Source of the DNA: Ancylostoma caninum
Taxonomy: Eukaryota; Nematoda; Chromadorea; Rhabditida; Ancylostomatidae
Length of the DNA stretch: 64,000 nt
Direction: 5' to 3'
NCBI GenBank assembly: GCA_037903475.1
Contig: JBAJFG010000601.1
Coordinates: forward strand, 1 to 64,000
Shown: piece after piece, positions 29,884 through 42,270 of the stretch
How the letters are laid out: every line of letters starts with the position of its first letter
How positions within the stretch are numbered: the first letter of the stretch is position 1
Translations under genes and position numbers: made by a program
Notes under the pieces: generated by a model
Database searches by the model: none
What the model was told of the DNA's origin: nothing
The model's input: only the letters and a program-made list of their open reading frames with translations

Positions 29884-31464
29884 GTTGAAGGGACGAGGAT
29901 TGCTGGTGCCAATGACAGAGGTGGAGGGCTACAAAGTGCACATCACGGGAGTTTTTGCCGATTAGTTAAAAAAAAATCAATAGAAAACGTGCACGCAGGC
30001 ACCAGGGCTCGGATTTGTGGAACTGCACACCAATGATGGTTAGAGTGGTTGTAGGTCCATGAATCCTAAGGGGGTGTGGCAGAAAATGCCTACTGTATAA
30101 AAGAAAATAATTGGCTGTGTATACTCCCTCGTCGAAGCTGCGCCGGTGTTTTTTGTCAACTCCACAGCTTCATCATTGTTGCTTATTCCATCGTCACAAA
30201 GTGATTTCTCGGTTAGGAGGGAGTATAAATAGAAAAAATCTCTTTAATCATCGATGTACACATGCAACAAGGTGAATTCAGATTCCATCAGAATCCCAAA
30301 CAAGTAGAGACATCGGATGACGATTTTCTTCATTGCTATCCCTCGAAAAGACATAAAAAAAGAAATGAAGGCATAAAGGTGACTTTCATTCCCACTTCAC
30401 TCTTCAGCTTCACCACCTTTATGGGCCTGATTTTCAGATTGCACCTGCCAAAAAATCTGACAAATCCTCTGCAAAGAATTCATACTGACATATTGACACT
30501 GTTCCTTCTTCGTCATAAACTTGCTACGAGAATGCGGTTGGGAGCGATTGACTGAGAACCAATTTCTATTGGCAGTTTGTGGAGGAGTTTTCCGCTGAAC
30601 TATGGCTACCATTCATATTTGAAACCAGCTCAACGAATTTTTTTCTACCTTCCCATGGAAAAACTCGAGAGCCGACAAAGTACAGTGAGACGTTTGGTCA
30701 CGTAGTACACAAAAAAATCACTAGGACACTTTCAGAGTTGTGACGAAGGCGCTTTCAGTGAAACATAAGATCGATCGTAAATAAATTTTCCTCTGTGACA
30801 CACGGATTGGGATACAAAATTTACCAATTGATCTGACGATGTCCAGGTTCAAAGAATAATGAAGATGAAAAAATGACCAGCTATCCATAATCGGCTTTGT
30901 TTTTACCTAAGAAACTGTTTGCCTCTGATTAAACTTCGTTTGCAAACTTTGTGCTGGATCACTGTTCAAATTATTGATACATCAGTAGCAGTAGACAGAA
31001 TTAATGGTCCCAGGCCCGTATACATTATATTTATCCAGTCGGATAAACGAGCTCTGGCTAGCATATTGGTGGTTGGTGTATCGGCGTTGTGGTTTGGGTA
31101 TTCCGCTACCCAATAAAACGTTACCCGAGAATATGTGCACCTACTTATTTCACTGCAGGATATCTTCATCCGACTGGAAAAGATCAGTTGTTTGTGGCAC
31201 AATCAAATCGTGCTATCCTCATGAATGCACACCATTTGTGTGAGGAATGAACACGCGAATCATATTGGATAGCAGAGTGGATAAAACCTGTGAGAATGGA
31301 TACATTTCTACCGTGTTTTTCCTTTCACGGCTAAATATATTGGGCACGGATTCTGAACAGATTTTACGCAGAGATAATGTGGCCGGTTTCAGAACATGTA
31401 GGTTCGGATACATACATACACATAAGCGCCTAATCTTAGACTTACTATCGACAAAGACAAGTAT
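29884..31464. other. Spacer between the two nucleoside hydrolases
   Basis: This 1.58-kb spacer is the 3' flank of the right paralogue and the 5' flank of the left one. About 90 bp upstream of the left start resemble the same position upstream of the right start. A second block at about 30360-30570 resembles 39090-39410 (shared aacttgctacga and agcga/agacgactga). These blocks may be conserved promoter sequence or simply remains of the duplication. The spacer is too long for a typical nematode operon. Confidence 0.5.
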
Positions 31465-34400
31465 TCACCAAGGACCGGTGTCGCCTTTCACGGCTTTCTT
31501 GATCCACTCATCTACTACTACAACATCATACGAGACCATGAAGGTAATCGGATGCAATTTCCTGTCGATGGATTTGCCTTGCCTGGCAACGAACTCAGCA
31601 TCTTCATTGCTCCATAGCACATCCACCCAGTCAACAACAACCTGACCTCTGGAAAAGAAATTTTTTGAGATAGCATGATTTAAAAAAGACCTGAAAAATA
31701 GCTTGATTTGACAAAAAGCTGAAAAATCTTCCTCAGTGAAGGAAGTCATCCACAGTAAATACCGAGTACAGAAAAACTATCGTTCGTTTGGAGTGAGTCG
31801 TGATAGCTTAGCAGTATCTTTAATACGGTCATCTCGTGCATAACGAACTGAAGACAATAACAATGAACTATATGCTCGTTACTCGTAAAATTTTACCCCA
31901 ATTTTCGAAGGCGGTCGGTAACAGCGCAAATGAAGATGCCAGTAATAGGCCGCTGCCATCGTTTTCATCCTTTGTTTCTCTCAGATAACATACTGATAGC
32001 TCCAAACTACACGGAGATGTAACGCGCGTTTGTATTTCCGAAATGCCTTTGTATGCACCCAGTAGGTTTAAACCGGTGTAAAAAAATGTCTACTATACAA
32101 ACTGAGTGATTATATAAAGTAAAGTGCGATTCGTTTTTTGCCTGCATCGATAGAAAGAATAGCTCTTATCAGAACGCAAACAGTCAGAACTATTAGGGTG
32201 ATAATTTGGAATGTGCGTTTTTGCTTGAGTCAGAGTTTATTTGAGAAACAGAACAAAAATTCCTTTATCAAAAATTTATCCAGGATTGCTATCGATGTCT
32301 TTTAGACGTCTTTCCCACAGAGGGATCTGGCCTTCGGTTCGCAGTTTTTTGGCTTCTCCTCTTCCAAAGTAATCTCTACCTATAATATTAGGTGCGTGCA
32401 AAAGTTCCGGGGCAGTTGGTGGTTGTTCAGTGTTTAACATAGTTTTGCTCCTGGTGGTTGCTATGTCCTGCAACGGTTATTATAAATGCTGGTGGCCTGG
32501 AACATCTGCTACCCATACCCCTTCTGGCTCGCATCTAAGTTGCAGAGTTACAGTGTTTTAACTATAAGACCAATGCAATGTGCTGTGAGCTAAATTATAA
32601 ATTTTTTTATTAATTCAAATTCGGACGATCAGCAAGGGAAGCGACCCACACAGCATCAGCTATGCATTTGTTTAGGGTATTTTCTCAAAAATGCCACGGG
32701 CTCGTCAGTCCTTAAAAATTTCAAGTGGAAGTGGCAGCTCGGAAAATGCTCCATGAATGCAGTGCCAAGTAAATGTTACAAAAGCCTTCAGAAAGAGCAC
32801 GTTGAATCAGACAAAGGGAAATTAGCCAACCATGTCCCGCCACTCGAAGAAAGAAGGGGAAGATGAGTTGATGGGTTTTGCTTGAGCTAAGCAAGGAACA
32901 TCAGCGTCGGCACCTGCAAGCCTGGAGATATTCGATCTACAGACATTTTTACGAGCTGTTTTTCATTGTTAATGAAACATGGATCATCTACGATAAGAGG
33001 ACGTACTCGTTCTAGGGTGTACGTTCCAGAGACCTACCCAAAAAATGGGAAAATCACAGCTACACTCTGAATAAATTTCTTTCACGTTTTTTTCTCGGTC
33101 ACGAACTTGGGTCATCCACAACGAATTTGTTACAAACGAACGCACAATATACGGCGAGCAATTCGCTCTGTAGGTTAGAGTAATGAAGGGAAACTCTTGA
33201 ATATTAGGCCAGTACGGGGGAGCATACGTGGTCCGCTGCTGCTGTGGGATAATTCATACCTGCATGTTGTATTGTCAACCTTTTAAAAGACTGGCGATTT
33301 CTGTTTCAAAAGTCTAACCAATACTGTATTACTCCTACAATCTGCCTCCAACGGGTTGTCCCCCTTTCAAGCTCCTACGAGCCGTTGTACATATCTACCT
33401 ACAACAGTCCAAAATGCGCAGATTCATTGTGAGTTCAACCTGGCGACTACCAGAATTCACGTCACCTTAGGTGCGGCATCTCTAACGAAAATGCTTATCC
33501 ATTTACGTTAAGAACCAGTGACAAAGATGAAAACCACCTAAGGATTAGCTGACCTAGTGTGCGTTCCTGCGAGTTCCACGTTCACTCGGAGATGCATAAG
33601 CTTCCGAGCAACGCGATGTAAGTCTATAGCTGCTGCCACGGCAATCTCATCGCAGTACGAGAACTGACGACCATTCTTTGCCAGAGCCGCCCGACCTAGG
33701 TATGTGCTTCGTGACCCGTCGGACCCCGGTGTGAGTATTCACGGAGGAGCCCAAACTTACCTATACTAGTGGCTGTGCTTAGAAAAGAGGCCAGCTTCGT
33801 GTCGTATTGCAGGTGCGCGTTGAAATCAACTTCCTTCTCGTGCTCAAAAAAATCTGTTTCAGAAATGTAACAAACAATGAGTTGTATTTACTCGGGGCAT
33901 TTTAAGAGACGATACGCCTGGTTTCCGGGGTTTTCTAAAGTCCACAATGGTCTCAACTTTCTCAGATTTCTGTCATATTTTCACTCTATGTGCTAAAAAT
34001 GGAGATCACCCACCTTCACGCCCTCTATGAAGAAGGCTTCCCATGGGATAACTACGATTCTGGATGCCAGCTTCCGCAGAACTATTGAAGCAGCCTCTGG
34101 ATCACCATGGAAGTTGAATTCTGCCGACGACTTTGATTCGACGTTGCCGATTCCTGCAATACCTTTCATCTCTAAACTAATTTGTGCTACCGACTTGTGC
34201 TTGTCTTCGTTTGAATCTCAATGCTTTCGCTTCACTCTATTCATAATCGTATTGCCTATGGAAATAAGTCAATAGCGGAAACTAGGCTACAGATGGAGGA
34301 TAATTTCGCATCAGTTTAACGAATTCTTTGGTAAACTCCCAGTCTCTAGGTTTGTGGCGTACCTGCGAGTGCACAAGTAGATAAAATTGACTTAAATAAA

Positions 34401-37400
34401 TACATTAGAGTATAAGAGCAAGGATGTTTTCCTGTGGCTGACAAATTAAAATTTAGGCAAATCGATCGATACTATTACGATACTTTGTAGACACTATTAT
34501 AAAGTGCTTTAAAGGATGACAGCAGACCTACTGGTGATGCATAATTTCTGACTGAAGCGTTCTCAACTGAATTATGTAAGTTGTAGTTTTCGTAGATACT
34601 ATTATAAAATGATGGAATCTACTCGCATCTCTCCAAGACACCTTACTAACACCTTTGCGACAATGTGCTCAACCGGTTGACACGCATGGTGCGACGCGTG
34701 GGACCGCGTGCTCAACCGGGTGAGCACCCTCTTTTCAGAGTTATATTTCTGTGAAGCAGTCATAGTTAGTAAGCTTCTATGTAGTGTTATACTAACAAAT
34801 ATTCAAGCTTTCTATATATGCACTGGGCAGAGCAGATCTTCACTCAAACTTTTTCTTAGCGTGTGGTTGAAACATACGCCAGAGAGAACGATACATATGA
34901 AAAAGAAACTATCATACAATCACTACCATGGACGACAAATGTTTGGAAACACTCTTGACGATCATAAAAGAGGAAAAGATCGGGTTTAGATTTGCGCAAA
35001 TTTCGGCTATTATGCGGCGGCGGAAAAATTCCTACCACGTGGGACCACGTGCTCCAGCGGTTGAGCACGGGTCCCACTCCTGCAAAAGCGCGTGTGTCCC
35101 ATGTGACAGACCATAACAAAAGCATAAGATCGCAAATTTGTTAATCGTTTCATAGTAATCAGTGCCTCTGGGTAAAAGATCCTCGACACATGCATATTAG
35201 TTGCTGTGCACATTTTCTAGAGCAGCGTAACGAGGATTATGCTCATCACGAGAAATAAAAATACTTAGGTGGCAGTGGTCAAGGAAAATATACCGTAATA
35301 GTTTCCACCCATGACAAAAACCTTTGAGAACGCGAAGTTTGGATCGATCTTCAGCGCTATGGCGACATTAGTGAGTGGCCCAAGGCAGACCAGCGTGGCC
35401 TCAGGGTTCTCCCGTGCGATGCGTACGAGTGCCAAGGCCGCAACTTCTTCTGACGTCGCCACAAAGTCACTAGGGAGGACCTAAAAGCGTTCCACAATAG
35501 TACTTGTGGATAATATTTACAGTTCAACAAGACTGTTTACCTCTGGAAATGCATTCGGTTGGTCTCCGATTCCGTCTTTGCCGAAGAAGATGTTCTCACT
35601 ACAAAAATCATTTTCTCTTCCTAACAACGGCTCTCCAGCTCCTTTGTAAATTGGTATTGGCTTCTGAACAACGAATGAACTTTTCATGAAGTTTTCTTTC
35701 TTATGTCTCATTCTAAATAAATAAAGCAAACTTACCGTAACTTCATTCGCACGTTGACACCTCGCAACATTGGCTGTTGCCTGCTCAACTGATACGCAGC
35801 CATGAACTGTCGTGAAAGCCAAAACCTAGAAATCGTCACATAGAATTGTTTGGTGCAATATCATGGTGCATACAAGTAAGGCGACCAAGCCAGTTAGTTA
35901 TTACACATTCGCCTAAACTCCTAGACTCCTCTGCTTTACTGCTGAGCAGTTAAAGTGTTGAGTAGTTTCCTTGATCAAATCCACAACTCTTCATCTCGAA
36001 GAGCCAATGGACACCCCTTCGAAATTCTGCTCTTACTCTCCATTACGCATACAAAACTCAGGCTTCTTGCAACATGCATTATATTTGCTTCCATCATTTC
36101 TGTGATTTTAACGCAACTTGGCAGCAAATATAGAAAGATGACAATAGGCTTCAAACGCGACGTACTAGGAGAACGAAAATGGGTTGAAAAGATACCGGAA
36201 TACCCATCAAAAGTCACCAATTCCCTGCTATTTCTATGCTACTGTGTCGAAACATCCTCCTTATGGATTGACGAAAAATTTCGATTCGCTCTGATAGTGA
36301 GCTGTTTTTGACAGTTCCTTCAAGTTTCGCAAATTTAATAATACTTAATGTCAATCAGAGATGAATGTGAGGTTTGAGCTGTCTTTAAAGCTGTCTTTTT
36401 TCCCAGTTCGAAAAAAATGCAAATAAACTGAGTGGATTCTAAGTACCGAGAGTTCCTTCCCTTGATTTTCCACTCTTTGTTCCTGACGCTGGATAATCGA
36501 GCATTGCAACATATAAGCAAACAGTGTGCAAGACGTGAAAAAAAGCCATCACAGTAGGGGCTGTGGATAAAGTCCTTTATGTGGACCTGACAAACTGCGT
36601 AGATTGAGGAGTCTTTGAGCAGCCTTTGTGAGCAAACAGTTCTCATCTGGAGAATCTATAGAATAACGAATTGTTTTCAAAAAACCTCTCCAAGATTCCG
36701 GGTGGGCTCCAACAAGAAGTTTCAAATTGTAGAAAGCAAAGGATATGAACTTCGACTGAAAGTGAGGCTGCGCTACACTTCATTTGCAGAAATGTGATTA
36801 ACGCAGTGGTTTGGAATTTCTTTCGTCCCAGGAATAGATCCCGAAAAAAAAGAGAAGAAAAAGGACCGTCCATTACTATGTAATACTACAAGTCTTGTTA
36901 ACTGCAAGAAAAGGAGCTATTAAGTGGCCAATAGAAGCTATTTTTTTTTGAAACACAAGAAATACCAATTTTCGGGATTATCTGTGTGCAGCAACTATGG
37001 AAGTTAATCTATTCGCTCGGTCAAAAGGTTTCAGGTCCCGAAAGAGCTGCGGACAAGTTCTATGGCTACCCTGAGACTGTAAAAGACCTAAAAGACCTTT
37101 ACTCCTTTTCCAACCAACTGAAAGAAAACTTCCAGATCTAATCGGTGCAGAAAGACCCCAACAAGGAATGTCAAGGTCACTTTAACAGGAAAACCTTCTA
37201 GCGCAGTTTTTGTGGGTTCATCGGTACTGGCGGTCCTTTTTGCAAAGGCTTCCTGAATAGAGCTCTGTGAACCGATGGAGGGGTGGAGATTTGTTTTTTT
37301 TTAACAAATTGCCATAAAGTTGTTTATACGCTGCTAAGAAGAGAAAAGCAGGAGTTGAGCAGAGAATAGGAGCCAGGGGTGGGGGGATGATTTCAAGCTT

Positions 37401-38408
37401 TGAACTTGACCTATTACGCTGTTCGGGCTGTGTTTCTGGTGTACATTCAGCGGAGAAAGAAGAAGGAAAAGGAAAATTACAGAATAATTGCCGATTGCCT
37501 CAAACGACAAGATTTTCTCAGCACTACAATATATTTGCCCAATTCGCACATTTTCGTCATTTCCAAATTTTGGGCCCTTCTCGGGATGACAGTACTGCCG
37601 AAATGTGGACGAAGACTGATAGTTTGCGATCTCATGAAGAACTTTTAACGTCTTAATTGTGAAAACTGGACTGAATATGCTGAAAATAACTTTGTTGAAA
37701 TTGCACGAATGTGCGCAATTATGGGAGAACTAGTTTCCCGTCATCCCGAAACTGAGCCTTCTCGATTGCCGTGACACAATAAAAGAAATTCCACATAGTA
37801 CAATGGTTATATTCTTCGACATCGCAATAAACTAGGAATTGGGGCAATTCTGTAAGGTGAAAAGAGCTAATTGTTGTCGAACCACATAAAAATTATTATT
37901 AGTTGATGTTATTCTGACTACTGCATTTTATTATGACCATTATACGACTATTAGAGCATCTCATTGGAAAAAAGCGAAAATAGGGACAAAACAAGGACGA
38001 AGGACGATGAAATCATGAAAAATCGCATAAGGAGAGGAACAGGTTCTTCATCCGTACAATTTTGAAAACTTTTGCGAGTAAAGCTCCTATCTTTGTTTTA
38101 ATGTACTAAAAACCTGCCACATTTCAATGTTCTCTGCCTACAGCTAATATTTCTGCCCTTTCAGAAGGATTGTATCCCCTGACCTCATCCTTTCCATGAA
38201 TCAACATATAAATATGGAAAGATAAGTGATAATACCTCAACATCTGGGTGCTTCATCGCTAGCGAAATCGCACGGATGTCGTCGGAGACGCCATCCGTAT
38301 CTGGAAAAAAGTGAATTTCTAGAAAATCACCTTTGCGGCCATCGAAAAGTTCTTATTGCCCAAAATCGATAAAAATGTACCTATGACTAGCTGAACCTTC
38401 GGTCGCAT
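31465..38408 (-). CDS. Inosine-uridine preferring nucleoside hydrolase family protein, right paralogue (9 exons)
   Basis: Nine exons on the minus strand, 5' to 3': 38381-38408, 38236-38300, 35736-35825, 35541-35663, 35294-35480, 34014-34153, 33761-33842 (or -33853), 33554-33695, 31465-31648. Exon lengths and phases equal those of the left copy except exon 7. The product is about 346 residues. Motifs: [15 protein letters not shown] at the N terminus, TTVHGCVSV in exon 3, [14 protein letters not shown] and VMGGN in exon 5, [12 protein letters not shown] in exon 6, [14 protein letters not shown] in exon 8, and TRGQVVVDW across exons 8/9. The Asp cluster and DPEAA fit calcium-dependent ribose binding; Cys replaces the usual active-site His before Asp. 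At exon 7 the acceptor cag is followed by A and seven T. Using it shifts the frame by two. An acceptor at ttttttgag (exon from 33842) restores it with loss of about four residues. An SL-type acceptor may lie 19 nt upstream of the ATG. Confidence 0.88.
32391..33400 (+). mobile_element. 3'-truncated mariner remnant in intron 8 of the right hydrolase
   Basis: It starts with ggtgcgtgcaaaagttccgg after TA, identical to the end of the element at 49825. The similarity then runs through the helix-turn-helix region and the ctgtgggataa motif near 33240 to about 33400. The right terminus is missing. Stops and frameshifts remove any coding capacity. Confidence 0.75.
34650..35140. mobile_element. Non-autonomous piggyBac derivative (MITE)
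   Basis: Both ends match the piggyBac at 51122-53304. The left segment (about 34650-34975) shares gcgtgggaccgcg and gggcagagcaga; the right segment (about 34985-35140) shares taccacgtgggaccacgtgc and gcgacc-type ends. The transposase region is absent. The right flank is TTAA (35141-35144); the left flank is CTAA, a decayed target site. It lies in intron 5 of the right hydrolase. Confidence 0.85.
35826..38235 (-). other. Intron 2 of the right nucleoside hydrolase
   Basis: A 2.4-kb intron. An open frame of 118 codons on the plus strand (35955-36311) has a hydrophobic stretch but no recognisable motif. I see no transposon termini. Confidence 0.55.
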
Positions 38409-40299
38409 GTGGAATGAACGAGGATCGCTAGTGACAGCAAAGGACGAGGCCACGCAGTGCACAGCATACGAATTTCTGCCGATTAGATAGGAAATCAATT
38501 GGTCGAGCTATGGAGCGGCTGCGTCCACGCAGCAAGAAGAAATGCCCGGTAAATGCCTTCCGGACAACTAGTGGACATACATATATGGCACGAGATATAA
38601 TTGCTAGGAAACTATGCCGATCTTTGTTGGCCAGTTTTTTGTTATAGTAAAAGATTCTGCCTTCAACAGTGCATCTGATCATATCCTATTTACCGCTATT
38701 GCAGTTACATGTGTTATATCAGCTTGTTGTTATTTTTTCAATTCAGTCATCATTTTCACGTACTTATTTCTCAGTTATTTAATAGTAAAACTGATGTTTT
38801 AATTTTTTTTCAAAATCCAACCATCAGTGCCAGTTTACTTTTATTTTACTAGTCTATTATGTCCTCATTATGGCTGACTCCATTACAAGATAATTTCTCA
38901 TTTTGAACAGAGAACAATTGGGAAAATAAACAATTTCAAAGTTTACCAAGTGTTGCAGTAGTCGGCGTGAATAATGCAAGGAATTGATTTAAAATTCCAG
39001 ACAAGCAAACAATTCATGCACAGGAATGGAAGGAAATTTCCGTGAAAAAAATATGATAATTTGGTTTCTGCTGTGTAACAATGACATGATCCTTCGGCAA
39101 AATAAAGGTGGAGTGATCCTCACTTCCACCTCATTCGCATTTTCACATCTTTATGGATCTGATATTTGAAAGGTCCCGTTTCTGTACATTCACACTGCCT
39201 GCAACATCTAACAATGCCTACACACAGAATTCACTTGGGGTTATTGCCTCAGGCTAAGTCATCCTGTTAATCTACGTCTTCATAAAATTTCCATATTCCA
39301 TCAACTTTCAAAGACTACCGTTCTCGGCTGCAAACTTGCTACGAAGACAGGATTGAGAGCAGACGACTGAAAAAGAAACCTCTACTTGTATTTTTTATAG
39401 GGAGTTCACAATTAAAAGTTGATTAATATCCGTTGTTAGAAACAGACCAGCGAGTTCTTTTCTCATTGAAGCCATGCCCGCAACCACTAATATGCACATA
39501 TGTACACATTAAATTCTCATCTTTCAACCGATTAAAGTGAGAATTACTCGTTGTATTCGCAACGAATTACGTAGCTGTAATGGAAAAAAGAATGCGGAAA
39601 CTCCAATGACTTGACGAAACAATCCACATTGGGGAAAGTGCATTCCAATCGTTCATATGTCCTCTTTAATCAAATAAAATTTAATACGATAAGTGATTGC
39701 TGATTCTAGTAGGCACGTCTCCCTTCACATCACTTCTCGAGAAGTCTTTTCACTTCTATGAATCGCACGCCCGAAAGCCACTATATGTAGGCCTTGACCG
39801 GTCCACCCGCTACGGGTTCGAGTTATACTAAATCTAAGTAGCAACGTCGTTCCACGTTGTGTTTCTTCCTCTTAGGAAAGTGTTCTGTGTTTTTCAGGTG
39901 TAAAATCTTTTAGATTTATAGTCCACAATATTAGCCAAGAAGAAGTCACTTTTTCAACTTTTGTTTACAACTTCTTTCTATGTGAGACCTGAAATTTCTA
40001 ATTTGGTCAAACAGTGCAGCTGTTCACCGCTGATGCATAAAACCGCTAAGGTCCCCACTGAACTTGCAAGTTTTTGTAGGAAAACTTTTTCACTCAAAAA
40101 AGTCAAAACCTCTGATTTCGCACTCTCACATTCAGCTACATACTATGCGACTTGTAGTGCTGGAATTTCCATCAAAATCAAACTTTTCTCGGGAAATGGA
40201 TTCATATTCAACTGAATTTCAGTGAGTTGAGAGGAAATCTTGACATCTCCGGAGCTCAGTAGACATTATGTTGAAATAGATCTCCTTCGCTTATGTTAG
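38409..40299. other. 5' flank of the right hydrolase, no gene seen
   Basis: The proximal part and the block at about 39090-39410 resemble the upstream region of the left paralogue. The rest is AT-rich and without supported coding. Confidence 0.5.
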
Positions 40300-42270
40300 A
40301 AACTTTGGACGGTAATTACGACCCTGTTTCGAGCTTGATCTACTTGATGTTCCAGCTCGGGCGGAAAAGAACTGCTTCTACTGGTGCTCGGAGGATGCTC
40401 AACCGTTCCAGAAATCCTAGCCGGGTAGTTGGTCACGAGTGGTGCCCTTCACCGGTATCAAGGTTTGCATTTTTATAGTGGTAGAGAAAGAAATGTTCAT
40501 AAGGGAATATTTCATAAGGGAATATTTGTTTTGGCAGTCGGGAGCCTTTGTAGACGCTGTCGTCTGAGACTCTCCGAATATGATGAGTCAAGGGGACTCA
40601 AAGTGAACAGCAGCAGTCACGTATGAGAGGTTGTGAGCCTCCCGTGTTCTATTCCCAAGATTCGGCCTTGATCGTAAGAAACATGATTTTCTAAACGCTT
40701 TATATGAGCCGTGCAACCGATTTCGATCTCATTTTGCTCGCTTTTATAGAAGTGGAGGTGAAACCTGTGAGACCTAGAAATTGTTCTGGGCACTGGAAAA
40801 ATATCTATAATATAAGTGCCGCGCATCAGATGGAGAGTACTCTGACTGTCACTAGAGTTTGAGCGCTTGAAAATGAGCACACGAAGTGGCTAGTCGCACT
40901 CATTTGGAGATCAAGCTAATCAGAATCATCGATTTGGATATATTTAAGAGGGAAATCAGCTGGCTCTTAACAAGGTGCGAGCGAGGTGCGAGGCGACCTC
41001 GTTAATTACTTTTCGTACGAATAGTCACCCACCCTGATGACTCCCGTTAGAGGGGGAGCAGGAGTCATCCAGAAATGAGTTTTTGTCCCGTAAGCTCTGG
41101 AGGAAGATTTTGTGTTGAAAATGAAAAACATGAGAAAGCAAAAATGTGCGCCGAGTTCCGGGGCACAGCCTGCTCCCTTTGCGCCGACGTCAGCCGCTTC
41201 TAGCGGACCCGGAAGAGTTTCAGCAACCACACCGCGTCAGCGCGCGACTGCGCCCTGTGCATCTCTCCTGTTCTTCGCACTGGTCCACGGTTTAAACCGG
41301 GCCAGTCGAATCCCGTAGGACTCTATTCTCCGCCGAAGCGAAGAGTAGGCTGAGGTCTAGCTGCCAACTGAGGCTCTTATGTATAGATAGCCCACCCTTG
41401 ATAAGGGTTGCCACACGGCAATTACAATCCCGCACAATCCTCTGGTTAATACCGCAACAAAACCAAAATGATGTCTCTCGCCGGAGCTCCTTCTCCCGAA
41501 AATGATAAGAGGCCGTTTTGTCGGGCGGAACTCTCGCAAAAATGTCTGAGATGGTCCTCGCCGGCGGGTGCGCACGACTACACCTGCGTATAGCTGGAGA
41601 AAAAATGCTGCACTGCGGAGAGAATCTCTAGTTGGAGGTGGTTCCATCGACCACTTTTGCTTCCGATTCTGACGCAGGATCCCTTCCATTCAGTTCAACA
41701 TTCAGTTAACGTGCTCCGTATATTACTATTCCTCATGTTAACATGGAATATTTATATGCAGATAAATCTGCCAAATTCTTTTGTAATTATGATGACTTGA
41801 GTGGGATTTTTTTCAGGTATAACATATTTCTGAAGGCGGAAAAGCAATGACAATAATTAGTGAAGAACGAATTCAGCAGAACAATAAATGATAAATACAC
41901 GAAATCTGCTCGAATTTGCACGAAGTGCAACTTCGGGAAGATTTCGCTTATTTTACGTGTATTTGTTTCGGAAATAAATTTTCGAAACAAATAGACGTAA
42001 AATAGACGGAATCTGCTCGAATTTTCCCATCCGAGATCACAATATTGTGGCCCCATCAAAATTTTACTGTACCCCAAAATAAGAATCCAAAGTTTGGAAC
42101 CTGTGATGTGCACCACTGGTGACTATGTGCTCGGCTAGGATATCTGGAACGGTTGGGACATCCTCTGAGGGAGAAAACAGAAACAAATAACTCTCTGTTC
42201 GAGCTGAAACATCCTGCAGTGCAAGACCCAGCTCGAAACAGGGCTGTAAATGCGATCCAGTATGGCTAAA
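40300..42270. repeat. Pair of inverted repeat segments about 1.8 kb apart
   Basis: About 40310-40465 matches the reverse complement of about 42080-42255. Landmarks are cctgtttcgagct, tcagctcg/ccagctcg, caaccgttccaga and atcctagccg. Identity is moderate with gaps. The interval between them has no recognised gene. A short palindromic pair around gactcc(cg/tg) lies near 41040-41070. Confidence 0.55.

Noticed and set aside
29884..31464. Operon of the two hydrolases
   Set aside because: The 1.58-kb spacer is much longer than usual nematode operon spacing and each copy has its own possible 5' acceptor and upstream homology.
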